Below the pieces are notes generated by a model. That model had not been told where the DNA came from, searched no databases, and saw only the letters and a program-made list of their open reading frames with translations. From NCBI RefSeq assembly GCF_028583725.1, contig NZ_CP110680.1, positions 4,092,001 to 4,156,000 of the forward strand: a stretch of 64,000 nt of DNA. Reading direction: 5' to 3'. Of this stretch, positions 1-9,087 are shown piece after piece. A program made the position numbers and the translations under genes. Source of the stretch: Cellulomonas fimi. Its GTDB lineage: Bacteria; Actinomycetota; Actinomycetes; Actinomycetales; Cellulomonadaceae. The first letter of the stretch is position 1. Each line of letters starts with the position of its first letter.

Positions 1-1759
1 GCCGATCGACGGCGTGCAGGTCGACTACTCGTCCGAGATCTCCGGCGGCGTGCCCGAGCTGCTCGGCGTCGGCGAGGTCATCGGCGTCGTCGTCGCGGGC
101 GTCGTGCTCGTCGTCATGCTCGGCACGTTCCTCGCCGCGGGCCTGCCGATCCTCCAGGCCCTGCTGGGCGTCGGCATCGGCGCGCTCGGCGCGATGTCCC
201 TGTCGGGCGTCGTCGACATGGTGTCGGTGACCCCGATCCTCGGCGTCATGCTCGGCCTCGCCGTCGGCATCGACTACGCGCTGTTCATCGTCAACCGGCA
301 CCGCCGCCAGCTCAAGCAGGGCTACGACGTGCAGGAGTCCATCGGGCTCGCCAACGGCACGTCGGGCAACGCCGTCGTCTTCGCGGGCGCCACCGTGCTC
401 ATCGCGCTGCTCGCGCTCAACATCACCGGCATCCCGTTCCTCGGCCTCATGGGCACCGTCGGCGCGTTCTCCGTGCTCGTCGCGGTCCTCATCGCCGTGA
501 CGATGACGCCCGCGCTGCTGTCGATGATGGGCACGCGCGTCCTCAACCGCCGCGAGCGCGCCGCCTTCGCCGCCGCCGGCTCGGGCACGGGCGACGTCGT
601 CGTGGCCGCACCGACCAAGCCCCTGCGGTCCATGACGACGTGGAAGGCCGTGCTGAGCGCACTCCTCAGCGTCGGCGCCCTCGTGATCGTCGCGCTCCCC
701 GCGACCGAGCTGCGGCTGGGCCTGCCCGACGGCTCGTCCGAGCCGCACGACTCCACGCAGTACCGCGCCTACTCGACGATCGACGAGCGGTTCGGCGAGG
801 GCCAGAACGGCACGCTCGTCGTCGTCGCGACGCTCCCCGAGGCGCCCGCCGAGGGACAGGAGACCGTCGAGCAGGCCCGGATCGGCTCGGCGATCTTCGA
901 GCAGGACGACGTCGTCGCGGTCGCGCCGATCGGGTCGTCCGAGGACGGCACGACGGTCGCGTTCCAGGTCGTGCCCGCCGAGGGTCCGACGAGCGAGTCG
1001 ACCGAGGAGCTCGTGCACGCGCTGCGCGACCTGTCGGTCGACGGCGTCGAGTCGATCGGCGTCGCAGGCCAGGCCAGCGGCAACATCGACGTCTCCGACA
1101 CGCTCGCCGCGTCGCTGCCGACCTACCTCGCGGTCGTCGTCGGCCTGTCGCTGCTCATCCTCATCGTGGTCTTCCGGTCGATCTTCGTGCCGGTCGTCGC
1201 GACGCTCGGGTTCATCCTGTCCTTCTTCGCCGCGCTCGGCGGCGTCGTCGCGATCTACCAGTGGGGCTGGTTGTCCGGCGTCTTCGGCGTCGAGACGCCC
1301 GGCCCGGTGCTGAACTTCCTGCCCACGGTCCTCGTCGGCATCCTGTTCGGCCTCGCGATGGACTACCAGCTGTTCCTCGGGTCCGGCATGCGCGAGGCGT
1401 ACGCGCACGGCGCGCCCGCGCGGATCGCGGTCGTGCAGGGCCTGCGGGCAGGGCGGGCCGTCGTCACCGCCGCCGCGATCATCATGATCTCCGTCTTCGG
1501 CGGGTTCGTGTTCTCGCACTCGGCGATGATCCGGCCCATCGGGTTCGCGCTCGCGTTCGGCGTGCTCGTCGACGCGTTCGTCGTGCGCATGGTGCTGATC
1601 CCCGCGCTCATGCACCTCGTCGGCGACAAGGCGTGGTGGATCCCGAGGTGGCTCGACCGCCTCCTGCCCGACGTCGACGTCGAGGGCGCCGCCCTGGAGC
1701 GCCGCCACCCGCACGAGCACGAGACCCACCTCGCCCCGGAGCCGTCGCCCACCCCCTGA
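1..1759 (+). CDS. MMPL/RND-family exporter, 3' part (5' end outside window)
   Basis: Membrane transporter of the MMPL branch of the RND superfamily, which uses the proton gradient to export lipids or hydrophobic drugs. The frame is open to the first base of the window, so the true start lies upstream; the first GTG at 14 is internal. About 585 residues are visible. Two homologous transmembrane blocks each carry the Asp-Tyr pair typical of the family proton relay: GLAVGIDYALF in the first and GLAMDYQLF in the second. They flank an extracytoplasmic loop of roughly 150 residues. A hydrophilic His/Glu/Pro-rich tail ends the protein. The first transmembrane helix and most of the first periplasmic domain are missing from view. 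Family is secure; substrate cannot be told. Confidence 0.93.
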   Translation, partial: PIDGVQVDYSSEISGGVPELLGVGEVIGVVVAGVVLVVMLGTFLAAGLPILQALLGVGIGALGAMSLSGVVDMVSVTPILGVMLGLAVGIDYALFIVNRHRRQLKQGYDVQESIGLANGTSGNAVVFAGATVLIALLALNITGIPFLGLMGTVGAFSVLVAVLIAVTMTPALLSMMGTRVLNRRERAAFAAAGSGTGDVVVAAPTKPLRSMTTWKAVLSALLSVGALVIVALPATELRLGLPDGSSEPHDSTQYRAYSTIDERFGEGQNGTLVVVATLPEAPAEGQETVEQARIGSAIFEQDDVVAVAPIGSSEDGTTVAFQVVPAEGPTSESTEELVHALRDLSVDGVESIGVAGQASGNIDVSDTLAASLPTYLAVVVGLSLLILIVVFRSIFVPVVATLGFILSFFAALGGVVAIYQWGWLSGVFGVETPGPVLNFLPTVLVGILFGLAMDYQLFLGSGMREAYAHGAPARIAVVQGLRAGRAVVTAAAIIMISVFGGFVFSHSAMIRPIGFALAFGVLVDAFVVRMVLIPALMHLVGDKAWWIPRWLDRLLPDVDVEGAALERRHPHEHETHLAPEPSPTP

Positions 1760-1858
1760 CGCCCCCGACCCGCGCCCGGTCCGTCGGCCCCCCGACGGAC
1801 CGGGCGCCGCCGTCTCCCCACCCGCCGTCCCCCCGTTCGCCCGCCATACCTCGATCGC

Positions 1859-1916
1859 CCGAACGCAACGTTGCGCGCGCTTCGTGCGCCTCAGACGCGC
1901 CTGATGTTGCGTTCGG
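1859..1916. repeat. Intergenic inverted repeat (CCGAACGCAAC...GTTGCGTTCGG)
   Basis: Eleven-base perfect arms at 1859-1869 and 1906-1916 enclose a GC-rich 36-nt centre with further short complementary GCGC blocks. It lies after the MMPL gene and just before the DUF4870-like gene. It could be a terminator or a dispersed repeat: its AACATCAG core (bottom strand) also occurs in the hairpin at 51525-51580. Confidence 0.6.
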
Positions 1917-1966
1917 CGCGCGGTGTCGGAGCGCGGCGAGCGTCGGGGACCTGGTGGGATGGGCTC

Positions 1967-2485
1967 GTGAGCGAGTGGACCAGCCCCCAGCCGACCGGCC
2001 CGCGCGACCCGAGCGGGCCCTCGAACACCCCGTACGACCGTGTCCCGCCGCCCCTGGCACCCGGGCAGGAGGCTCCCGTCAGCGGACCCCCCACGACCGG
2101 GGCGGGCGCGTGGTGGTGGGGGCTCGGGCTGCTGCTGTGCGTGCCGATGCTGAGCAACCTGCTCGTGCTCGTCGGCGCGCTCGGGTACCGCGCCGCGGTG
2201 CGCAAGACGCTCACGCCGACGGGCCACGAGGTCGTGCGGCGCGCGATCAACTGGCACGTCAGCCAGCTCCTCTACACGGGGGTCCTGCTGGCGGTGCACG
2301 TCGTGCTGCTCATGACGTTCGCGAGCGACGAGCCCGTGCCGCTCGCGAGCCCGCTGAGCACCGCGATGGCGCTCGTCGTGCTGCTGGTGATCTACGGACT
2401 GGTGCTGTCGATCGTCTCCGCGAACCGCGCGACGCGCGGTGAGCTCACGCGCACGGTCGGCGCGATCCCGTTCGTGCGCGCCTGA
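1967..2485 (+). CDS. DUF4870-like small membrane protein
   Basis: Predicted 172-residue membrane protein. The first ~45 residues are hydrophilic and rich in Pro, Ser and Thr. Three hydrophobic segments follow, the first from a WWWGLGLLL stretch. Between the first and second lies TPTGHEVVRRAINWHVSQLL, which fits the amphipathic motif seen in DUF4870 proteins. No enzymatic residues are visible and the function is unknown. The GTG at 1967 was chosen because it begins a plausible cytosolic MSEWTSPQ tail; an earlier in-frame start at 1871 lies inside the inverted repeat and would add low-quality Arg-rich sequence. It is transcribed alone. Confidence 0.7.
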   Translation: MSEWTSPQPTGPRDPSGPSNTPYDRVPPPLAPGQEAPVSGPPTTGAGAWWWGLGLLLCVPMLSNLLVLVGALGYRAAVRKTLTPTGHEVVRRAINWHVSQLLYTGVLLAVHVVLLMTFASDEPVPLASPLSTAMALVVLLVIYGLVLSIVSANRATRGELTRTVGAIPFVRA

Positions 2486-2530
2486 CCGCTGCCGGCCCGC
2501 CCGCTGCCGCCCGCCCGCTGCCCGCCCGGC

Positions 2531-2578
2531 CGCTGACCGGATCGGGCGCTGACCGGATCGGCGGCTGACCGGGTCGCG
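2531..2578. repeat. Three tandem 16-bp repeats
   Basis: Three consecutive 16-mers of the form SGCTGACCGGRTCGSS occupy 2531-2546, 2547-2562 and 2563-2578 in the gap before the lipase maturation factor gene. The copies differ at a few positions. No function is evident. Confidence 0.65.
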
Positions 2579-2622
2579 CCCGCACCGCCCCGCGCGCACG
2601 CTGGACGGCGGGAGTGGTGCGC

Positions 2623-4077
2623 GTGGAGTGGTTCGACGCCGAGGGCTACACCGTGGCGCGCGCGGCCGTGCAGCGCGGGGTCGCCGCCGTGTACGTCGTC
2701 GCGTTCGTCGCGGTCCTGCGCCAGTTCCGGCCGCTGCTCGGCGAGCACGGGCTCCTGCCGGTGCCGTCGTTCGTGGCGCGCGTGCCGTGGCGGTCGTCGC
2801 CGAGCCTGCTGCGCCGGTACTCCGACCGGCGGCTGGTCGCGCTCGGCTGGGTCGGGCTGGTCGTCGCCGTCGCGCTCGCCGCAGGGCTGCCGCAGGCCGG
2901 CCCGTGGTGGGTCCCGATGCTCGCGTTCCTCGTGCTCTGGGTGCTGTACCTGTCGGTCGTCAACGTCGGGCAGGTCTTCTACGGGTTCGGCTGGGAGTCG
3001 CTGCTGCTCGAGGCCGGGTTCCTCGTCGCGTTCCTCGGGTCCGACGACGTCGCGCCACCCGTCACCGTGCTCGCGCTGCTGTGGTGGCTGGTGTTCCGGC
3101 TGGAGCTGGGCGCGGGGCTCATCAAGTGGCGCGGCGACCCCGCGTGGCGCGACCTCACCGCGCTCTACTACCACCACGAGACGCAGCCGATGCCCGGCCC
3201 GCTCAGCCGCCTGTTCCACCTGCTCCCCCGCCCGCTGCACCGCGTCGAGGTCGCCGCGAACCACGTCGCGCAGCTCGTCGTGCCGTGGTTCCTGCTGGTC
3301 CCCGGGCGGGTCGCGGCGGTCGCGGCGGCGGTCGTCGTCGTGACGCAGCTCTGGCTCGTGCTGTCGGGCAACTTCGCGTGGCTCAACTGGCTGACGATCG
3401 TGCTCGCGCTGTCCGCGATCGACGACGCGTCGTGGGCGGCGGTGCTGCGGCCGTTCGGCGTCGACGTCGCCGGCCCCGCCCGCGCCGCGGACCCGCCGGT
3501 CGCCTTCGTCGTCGTGGTGCTCGCCGTGTCCGCGCTGTGCGTCGTGCTGTCCTGGTGGCCGCTGCGGAACCTCGTCTCGCGGCACCAGCGCATGAACGCG
3601 TCGTTCAACGTCTGGCACCTGGTCAACGCCTACGGCGCGTTCGGCACGATCACCCGGCAGCGCACCGAGGTCGCCGTCGAGGGCACGCGCGACGCCGAAC
3701 CCGGCCCGGGCGCGCACTGGGAGGAGTACGGGTTCCACGGGAAGCCCGGCGACGTCCGCCGGCTGCCGCGCCAGTTCGCGCCCTACCACCTGCGGCTCGA
3801 CTGGGGCATGTGGTTCCTCGCGCTCGGCTCGTCCGCGCAGCTGCGCTGGTTCGTGCCGTTCCTCGTCCGGCTCCTGGAGGCCGACCGCCCCACGCTGCGG
3901 CTCCTGCGGCACGACCCGTTCGACGGTGAGCGCCCCCGCTGGGTCCGCGCGCGCACCTACCGCTACCGGTACGCCCGTCCTGACGAGCGCCGCGCGACCG
4001 GCGCGCGCTGGGTCCGCGAGGACACGGGCGTCATGATCGACGCGCTCGACCTCGCGACGATCGCCCGCCGCCACTGA
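2623..4077 (+). CDS. Lipase maturation factor (LMF) family membrane protein
   Basis: Integral membrane protein of the lipase maturation factor family, named after vertebrate LMF1 (an ER protein needed for lipase folding); the bacterial role is not established. The N terminus MEWFDAEGYTVARAAVQRG is the usual family opening. Several hydrophobic helices follow, with a conserved central region (QVFYGFGWESLLLEAGF, then LIKWRGD and TALYYHHETQPMP). The C-terminal soluble part has the expected LRLDWGMWFLAL and DPF motifs. The GTG at 2623 is preferred because GGGAG sits 8-9 nt upstream and the product then begins with the family consensus; GTG at 2614 is the longer alternative. About 484 residues, close to family length. 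Confidence 0.9.
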   Translation: MEWFDAEGYTVARAAVQRGVAAVYVVAFVAVLRQFRPLLGEHGLLPVPSFVARVPWRSSPSLLRRYSDRRLVALGWVGLVVAVALAAGLPQAGPWWVPMLAFLVLWVLYLSVVNVGQVFYGFGWESLLLEAGFLVAFLGSDDVAPPVTVLALLWWLVFRLELGAGLIKWRGDPAWRDLTALYYHHETQPMPGPLSRLFHLLPRPLHRVEVAANHVAQLVVPWFLLVPGRVAAVAAAVVVVTQLWLVLSGNFAWLNWLTIVLALSAIDDASWAAVLRPFGVDVAGPARAADPPVAFVVVVLAVSALCVVLSWWPLRNLVSRHQRMNASFNVWHLVNAYGAFGTITRQRTEVAVEGTRDAEPGPGAHWEEYGFHGKPGDVRRLPRQFAPYHLRLDWGMWFLALGSSAQLRWFVPFLVRLLEADRPTLRLLRHDPFDGERPRWVRARTYRYRYARPDERRATGARWVREDTGVMIDALDLATIARRH

Positions 4078-4123
4078 CCACAGGCCCGCCCTCCACCCGC
4101 GTGGCGCGGCCGTCAGGCGGACG

Positions 4124-4747
4124 TCACCAGCGCGGGCGGCCCAGGGTGACGAGCAGGTCCTCGTGGAGCTGGAACCACACCGCGTGGTACGAGTCGGTCG
4201 TGTCCGTGAGGTGCTGCCGGGCACCGCGCTGCGCACGCGCCAGGGCGTCGGCCAGGCGGACGCGGTACCGGCCGAACCGCGGCAGGGCACCCGCGAGCGC
4301 GTGCAGCACCAGGGCCGCCCGACCGTCGAGGTCGACGAACGCGGCGAGCACCCGGTCGTCGTACGCCTGGTCCGCGTGGTCGTTGGGCACGGTCAGGCCG
4401 TCGACCGTCCGGACCTGCCAGGCCGAGCACAGGTCCAGCACCTCGGGGTTGAGGGCGAGGAAGTCGTCGAAGACCGACGTGACCGTGTCGCGGGCGCCCG
4501 CGGCGTCGAGCTCGGCGGCGACACGGTCGGCGTCCGCGACCCGACCGGCGTCCGTCAGCCCCCACGTGCCCGAGGGACCGCCGTCGCGCACGACGAGCCC
4601 GTCGAGCGCCAGGTCGATGAGCAGCGACTCGGTCTCGTCCTCCGGGAGACCGGCGGCGTCCGCGACGCGCGCGAGGCCCGCGTGGCCGACGCACCGCAGC
4701 GCGTGCAGGACGAGCAGGTCGGCGTCGGTCGCGGCAGGTTCCGGCAC
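4124..4747 (-). CDS. Winged-helix protein, Rv1126c-like partner of PPDK-like gene
   Basis: About 207 residues. The first ~75 look like a winged-helix domain (DADLLVLHALRCVGHAGLARVADAAG, then a wing ending TWGLTDAGR). The C-terminal ~130 residues (VFDDFLALNPEVLDLCSAWQ...) form a conserved all-alpha region of unknown function. It is divergent from the PPDK-like gene with only 18 bp between the starts. In Mycobacterium tuberculosis a similar ~200-residue protein (Rv1126c) neighbours the two-domain ppdK Rv1127c; I infer the same partnership. A -10-like TAGCAT (4755-4760) lies 7 nt before the GTG, so the mRNA is probably leaderless. It may regulate or be an accessory subunit of its neighbour. Confidence 0.78.
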   Translation of the reverse strand: MPEPAATDADLLVLHALRCVGHAGLARVADAAGLPEDETESLLIDLALDGLVVRDGGPSGTWGLTDAGRVADADRVAAELDAAGARDTVTSVFDDFLALNPEVLDLCSAWQVRTVDGLTVPNDHADQAYDDRVLAAFVDLDGRAALVLHALAGALPRFGRYRVRLADALARAQRGARQHLTDTTDSYHAVWFQLHEDLLVTLGRPRW

Positions 4748-4765
4748 ACGAGGGATGCTAGCCCC

Positions 4766-6259
4766 GTGACCTCGACGTTCCTCCTCGGTGCCGCCGACTC
4801 CCCCGGCGTGGACATCGTCGGGGGCAAGGGCCACGGTCTGCTGGTGTGCGCGCGGCTCGGGCTGCCCGTCCCGCCGGGGTTCGTCATCGGGACGGACGCG
4901 TGGCAGGCGTGGAGCGGCACGAGGACGGACGGCACCGCCAGGCCGGGGGCACGCCTGCCGGACGAGGTGAGCGCGGCCGTCGCGGCAGGGCTCGCGCACG
5001 TCGAGGCCGAGACCGGGCGCACGCTCGGCGGCGACCGCCCGCTCGTCGTCTCCGTCCGGTCGGGCTCCGCCGTCTCGATGCCCGGCATGCTCTCGACCGT
5101 GCTCGACGTCGGGCTGACCACGGACGCGACGGCCGCGCTGGCCGCGGAGACGGGCGACGAGCAGTTCGCCGGTGACTGCCGTCGGCGCCTCCGGGAGGGG
5201 TGGGCGACGGTCGACCGGCACGGCGCACCGCCGGACGACGCCTCCGCGCAGGTGGAGCAGGCGGTCGCGGCGGTGCTCGACTCCTGGGGTGCGCCGCGCG
5301 CCCGGACGTACCGGCTGCTGCACGGCATCCCCGACGACGCCGGGACCGCGGTCGTCGTGCAGGCGATGGTGTTCGGCAACCGTGACGCCCGCAGCGGCTC
5401 GGCCGTCGTGCAGAGCCGCGACCCGCTGACGGGAGCGCCGGGACCGGTGGGGGACGCGCTCGTGCGGCACCAGGGTGCGGACGTCGTCGACGGGACGTCC
5501 GCGGTGCGGCCGGTGACCGACCTGGCCGCCGTCGCCCCGGACGCGTGGGCCGACCTGCGCGCGGCGCTCGACGTGCTCGAACGCCGGTACCGGGACGCGG
5601 TCGAGGTCGAGGTCACCGTGGAGTCCGGCCGCCTCTGGCTGCTGCAGGTCCGTCGCGCGACCCTGAGCGGGCGGGCCGCGGTGAGGGTTGCGGTCGACCT
5701 GGTCGACGAGGGCCTGCTCGACCGCGGCGAGGCGGTGCGTCGGGTGACCGCCGCGCACCTCCGGCAGGCGCGCGTCCCGCACCTCGACCCCGCGCACCCG
5801 CACGACGTCGTGACGCGAGGGACACCCGCGAGCCCGGGGGTCGCCGCCGGTCGCGTCGCCCTGACGTCCGCTGCGGCCGTGCGTCTGGCTGTCGACGGGC
5901 CTGTGCTCCTGGTGCGACCGGAGACCTCGCCCGAGGACCTGCCCGGGTTCCGCGCGGCGGTCGGCGTGCTCACCGCGCGCGGCGGGGCGTCCAGCCACGC
6001 CGCGGTCGTCGCGCGCTCGCTGGGCCTCCCCGCCGTGGTCGGGGCGGCCGACGTGGAGGTCGACGTCGCGTGCGGGGTCGTCCGTGTCGGTCGCCGGACG
6101 GTCACGGAGGGCGACCTGCTGGCCGCCGACGGGTCGACCGGCCTCGTGGTGGCCGGGACACCGCGGGTGGTCACGGGAGGTGCCGACGACGCGCTGCGAC
6201 GACTGCTGGACTGGGTGGACGAGGCGACGGCCGAGGAGCCGGCGGAGGAGGACGGATGA
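4766..6259 (+). CDS. ppdK: Two-domain pyruvate, phosphate dikinase/PEP synthase-like protein
   Basis: 497 residues. The N-terminal ~350 match the PPDK ATP-binding (ATP-grasp) domain, beginning with VDIVGGKGHGLL and VPPGFVI. The C-terminal part is the PEP-utilising mobile domain, with GGASSHAAVVAR, where His411 is the expected phosphorylated histidine. The pyruvate/PEP TIM barrel of full-length enzymes (about 870 residues) is absent, as in the 490-residue M. tuberculosis Rv1127c. A true PPDK reaction is therefore doubtful; phosphotransfer to another substrate or subunit is an inference. The stop overlaps the start of the next gene by 4 nt (ATGA). It shares an 18-bp divergent promoter region with the winged-helix gene. 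Confidence 0.85.
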   Translation: MTSTFLLGAADSPGVDIVGGKGHGLLVCARLGLPVPPGFVIGTDAWQAWSGTRTDGTARPGARLPDEVSAAVAAGLAHVEAETGRTLGGDRPLVVSVRSGSAVSMPGMLSTVLDVGLTTDATAALAAETGDEQFAGDCRRRLREGWATVDRHGAPPDDASAQVEQAVAAVLDSWGAPRARTYRLLHGIPDDAGTAVVVQAMVFGNRDARSGSAVVQSRDPLTGAPGPVGDALVRHQGADVVDGTSAVRPVTDLAAVAPDAWADLRAALDVLERRYRDAVEVEVTVESGRLWLLQVRRATLSGRAAVRVAVDLVDEGLLDRGEAVRRVTAAHLRQARVPHLDPAHPHDVVTRGTPASPGVAAGRVALTSAAAVRLAVDGPVLLVRPETSPEDLPGFRAAVGVLTARGGASSHAAVVARSLGLPAVVGAADVEVDVACGVVRVGRRTVTEGDLLAADGSTGLVVAGTPRVVTGGADDALRRLLDWVDEATAEEPAEEDG

Positions 6260-7080
6260 GCGCGTCGGTCGGTGCACGTGTCGTGTGGGCGACGATCTTC
6301 CTCGACCTGCCCGGAGACCGGTTCTCCGACGGGGTCGCGTTCTGGCAGGCGGTGACCGCGACGCACCTGTCCACGCCGCGCGGGCCGGACGGCGAGTTCG
6401 CCACGCTGCTGCCGCCCGACGGCGACGCGTTCCTGCGCGTGCAGCGGTTCGACGACGGGCCGCGGGTGCACCTCGACCTGCACGTCGACGACGTGCCCGC
6501 GGCAGCCGCCGACGCCGCCGGGCTGGGCGCGACGGAGCTGTACCGCGAGGAGCACGTCGTGCTCGCCTCGCCCGGCGGGTTCGTGTTCTGCGTCGTGCCG
6601 GACGGCGGGGAGCGTCGACGGCCCGCGCCCGTCGACGGACCGCGCGGCGGGCGGGCGCGCGTCGACCAGCTCTGCCTCGACATCCCCGCGCCGCTCGTCG
6701 AGCGCGAGCGCGCCTTCTGGTCCGCGCTGACCGGCTGGGCCGTCGCGGGCGACACGGCGCGCGAGCTCGTCCCGCTCGCCCGGCCCGACGGGATGCCCGT
6801 GCGGCTGCTGCTCCAGCGGCTCGGCGACGACGACGGCCGGACGCACGTCACCGGGCACGTCGACGTCGCCGCGGCCGGGCCGGACCGGGACGTCGTCGTC
6901 GCGGAGCACGTCGACCTCGGCGCGCGGGTCGTCGAACGCTTCGCGCGGTGGACCGTCATGCGGGACCCCGCGGGCGTCCTCTACTGCCTCACGGGCCGCT
7001 CCCCCGACACCGGCCTGGCACCCGGCGGGCTCGTGGATCCACCCGACATCGCCGCCCGACACCCCCGGCGGCGTGTGTAG
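6256..7080 (+). CDS. VOC (glyoxalase/bleomycin-resistance-like) protein, two modules
   Basis: 274 residues with two tandem vicinal-oxygen-chelate modules. The first runs about residues 8-115 (VVWATIFLDLPGDRFSDGVAFWQAVT to GGFVFCVV). The second runs about 133-250 (VDQLCLDIPAPLVERERAFWSALTGW to DPAGVLYCLTG). This matches the actinobacterial 'glyoxalase-like' pattern of a single chain that folds as a pseudo-dimer. Metal ligands and substrate cannot be assigned. It overlaps the PPDK-like gene by 4 nt and is probably translationally coupled to it. Confidence 0.85.
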   Translation: MSASVGARVVWATIFLDLPGDRFSDGVAFWQAVTATHLSTPRGPDGEFATLLPPDGDAFLRVQRFDDGPRVHLDLHVDDVPAAAADAAGLGATELYREEHVVLASPGGFVFCVVPDGGERRRPAPVDGPRGGRARVDQLCLDIPAPLVERERAFWSALTGWAVAGDTARELVPLARPDGMPVRLLLQRLGDDDGRTHVTGHVDVAAAGPDRDVVVAEHVDLGARVVERFARWTVMRDPAGVLYCLTGRSPDTGLAPGGLVDPPDIAARHPRRRV

Positions 7081-7089
7081 CGTCGGCGC

Positions 7090-9006
7090 ATGACTGCCGC
7101 TCCCACGCGCTTCCCCACCGACGCCGACGCCTGGCCCGCGTTCCTCGCGGAGACCGTCGACGCGTCCCTCGACACCGCCCGCGCCCACCTCGCGACCCTC
7201 AAGGACGGCACCCCGCGCACGACCGCGCAGGTGCTGGACCTGTGGGACCGCAGCGACCTCGCGCTGGGCCGCGCGTCGGCCGCGGCGCACCTGCTCGCGG
7301 AGGTCCACCCGGACGCCGACCTGCGGTCCGCCGCGGAGGAGCGCGCGCAGGCCGCGGAGGACCTCGCGACGGCGCGCGGGCTCGACCGCGACCTGTGGGA
7401 GGTGCTGGCCGCGACGACGGAGGACGGGCTCGACGAGCACGCGCGCCGCCTGCGCGAGCACGTGCTGCGCGACTTCCGCCGGGCGGGCGTCGACCAGTCC
7501 GACGAGCAGCGCGCGAAGCTCAAGGCGCTCGCGGAGCGGTGCACCGAGCTCGGGCTGGAGTTCGCGCGCAACATCCGTGAGGGCACGCGCCGCATCCAGG
7601 TCCGCCCGGAGCAGCTCGACGGCCTGCCCGACGACTTCCGCGCCGAGCACCCCGCGGGCGACGACGGCCTCGTCACGCTGACGACGGACTACCCCGACCT
7701 CATCCCGGTGCGGACGTACGCGCGCGACGCGTCGGTGCGCGCGGCCCTCACGACGGAGTACCTGCGCCTGGCCTGGCCCGAGAACGGGCCCGTGCTCGCG
7801 GAGCTGCTGCGGCTGCGCGACGAGCGCGCGCAGCTGCTCGGCTACGCGGACTGGCCGAGCTACGACGCCGAGGTCAAGATGATCGGCTCGGGCGCGGCGA
7901 TCCGGGACTTCGTCGACCGCCTCGACGGCCTGACCGTGGACCGTGCGCGCGACGACGTCGACGTGCTGCTCACCCGGTTCCGGGCCGACGACCCGTCCGC
8001 TGCCGCCGTGACCCCGGCCGACAGCCTGTACTACGACCAGGTCGTGCGCCGCGAGCAGTACGACGTCGACGCGCAGGAGGTCCGCCGCTACTTCCGCTAC
8101 CAGCAGGTCCGCGACGGCGTGATCGGCACCGTCAGCCGGCTCCTGGGCCTGACGTTCGTGCCGGTCGAGGCGCCGACGTGGCACCCCGACGTGGACGTCC
8201 TCGACGTCGAGTCCGACGGCGAGCGCATCGGCCGCGTCTACCTCGACATGCACCCGCGACCGGGCAAGTTCAACCACGCCGCGCAGTTCCCCCTCGTGCC
8301 GGGCGTCGTCGGCGAGCACCTCCCCGAGGGCGTGCTGGTCTGCAACTTCCCGACGGGCACGATGGAGCACGACGACGTCGTGACGTTCTTCCACGAGTTC
8401 GGGCACCTGGTGCACGAGATCGTCGGCGGCGCGCAGCGATGGGCCGCGTTCACGGGCGTCGCGACCGAGTGGGACTTCGTCGAGGCACCGAGCCAGCTGC
8501 TCGAGGAGTGGGCGTGGGACCCGGGCGTCCTGCGCACGTTCGCGACGGACGACGCGGGCGAGCCGATCCCGGCGGACCTCGTCGAGCGGATGCGTCGCGC
8601 GGACGCGTTCGGGCGCGGGGCGTGGACGCGTCGGCAGCTCAACTTCACGGCCCTGTCGTACGGCCTGCACGCGGCCCCGCCCGAGGACCTCGACGCCTAC
8701 ACGGCGGAGATCGACGCGCGGTTCGGGCCGTACGCGGCGCTGCCCGAGACGCACCAGGTCACCGGCTTCGGCCACCTCGAGGGGTACGGACCCGCGTACT
8801 ACACGTACCTCTGGAGCCTCGTCATCGCGAAGGACCTGCGCACGGCGTTCGGCGACGACCTCATGAACCCCGAGGTGGGCCGCCGCTACCGCGACGCGAT
8901 CCTCGCCCCGGGCGGCACGGCGGACGCGGCGGAGCTCGTCGAGCGGTTCCTCGGACGCCCGACGTCGTTCGACGCCTTCGAGACCTGGCTCGCCACCCGC
9001 CCCTGA
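7090..9006 (+). CDS. M3-family oligopeptidase (zinc metallopeptidase)
   Basis: Cytosolic zinc peptidase of the thimet oligopeptidase/Dcp family, 638 residues, which degrades short peptides. The zinc site HEFGH is at residues 435-439 (FFHEFGHLVHEI), and the downstream EAPSQLLEEWAWD supplies the third ligand glutamate. The C-terminal family signature GYGPAYYTYLWSLVIAKDL is also present. No signal peptide. A TAGCGT -10-like box at 7078-7083 lies 6 nt before the ATG, and there is no ribosome binding site, so the message may be leaderless. The gene starts 9 nt after the preceding stop. Confidence 0.95.
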   Translation: MTAAPTRFPTDADAWPAFLAETVDASLDTARAHLATLKDGTPRTTAQVLDLWDRSDLALGRASAAAHLLAEVHPDADLRSAAEERAQAAEDLATARGLDRDLWEVLAATTEDGLDEHARRLREHVLRDFRRAGVDQSDEQRAKLKALAERCTELGLEFARNIREGTRRIQVRPEQLDGLPDDFRAEHPAGDDGLVTLTTDYPDLIPVRTYARDASVRAALTTEYLRLAWPENGPVLAELLRLRDERAQLLGYADWPSYDAEVKMIGSGAAIRDFVDRLDGLTVDRARDDVDVLLTRFRADDPSAAAVTPADSLYYDQVVRREQYDVDAQEVRRYFRYQQVRDGVIGTVSRLLGLTFVPVEAPTWHPDVDVLDVESDGERIGRVYLDMHPRPGKFNHAAQFPLVPGVVGEHLPEGVLVCNFPTGTMEHDDVVTFFHEFGHLVHEIVGGAQRWAAFTGVATEWDFVEAPSQLLEEWAWDPGVLRTFATDDAGEPIPADLVERMRRADAFGRGAWTRRQLNFTALSYGLHAAPPEDLDAYTAEIDARFGPYAALPETHQVTGFGHLEGYGPAYYTYLWSLVIAKDLRTAFGDDLMNPEVGRRYRDAILAPGGTADAAELVERFLGRPTSFDAFETWLATRP

Positions 9007-9025
9007 CCTGCGCCGGCACGGACGC

Positions 9026-9060
9026 CGGGTCGCCGCCTCGCGGGTCGGGGCGGCGACCCG
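9026..9060. terminator. Hairpin terminator between convergent genes
   Basis: A 12-bp perfect stem (CGGGTCGCCGCC at 9026-9037 with GGCGGCGACCCG at 9049-9060) and an 11-nt loop sit just after the M3 peptidase stop and before the stop of the convergent membrane gene. There is no U tract, as is common in actinobacteria. Confidence 0.7.
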
Positions 9061-9087
9061 CCGCTCGCCGCGCTCGTCAGGGGGTCG

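Noticed and set aside
2531..2578. CRISPR-like array
   Set aside because: Repeats are contiguous 16-mers without spacers and no cas genes are nearby.
2392..4290. Long minus-strand frame opposite the lipase maturation factor gene
   Set aside because: Low-complexity charged sequence without motifs; the plus-strand gene has clear family motifs.
4555..8775. A very long open frame on the minus strand (over 1400 codons) across the PPDK, VOC and M3 genes
   Set aside because: It mirrors the codon pattern of the real plus-strand genes, has no domain and is Arg/Pro/Ala-rich; GC-rich antisense frames are often open.
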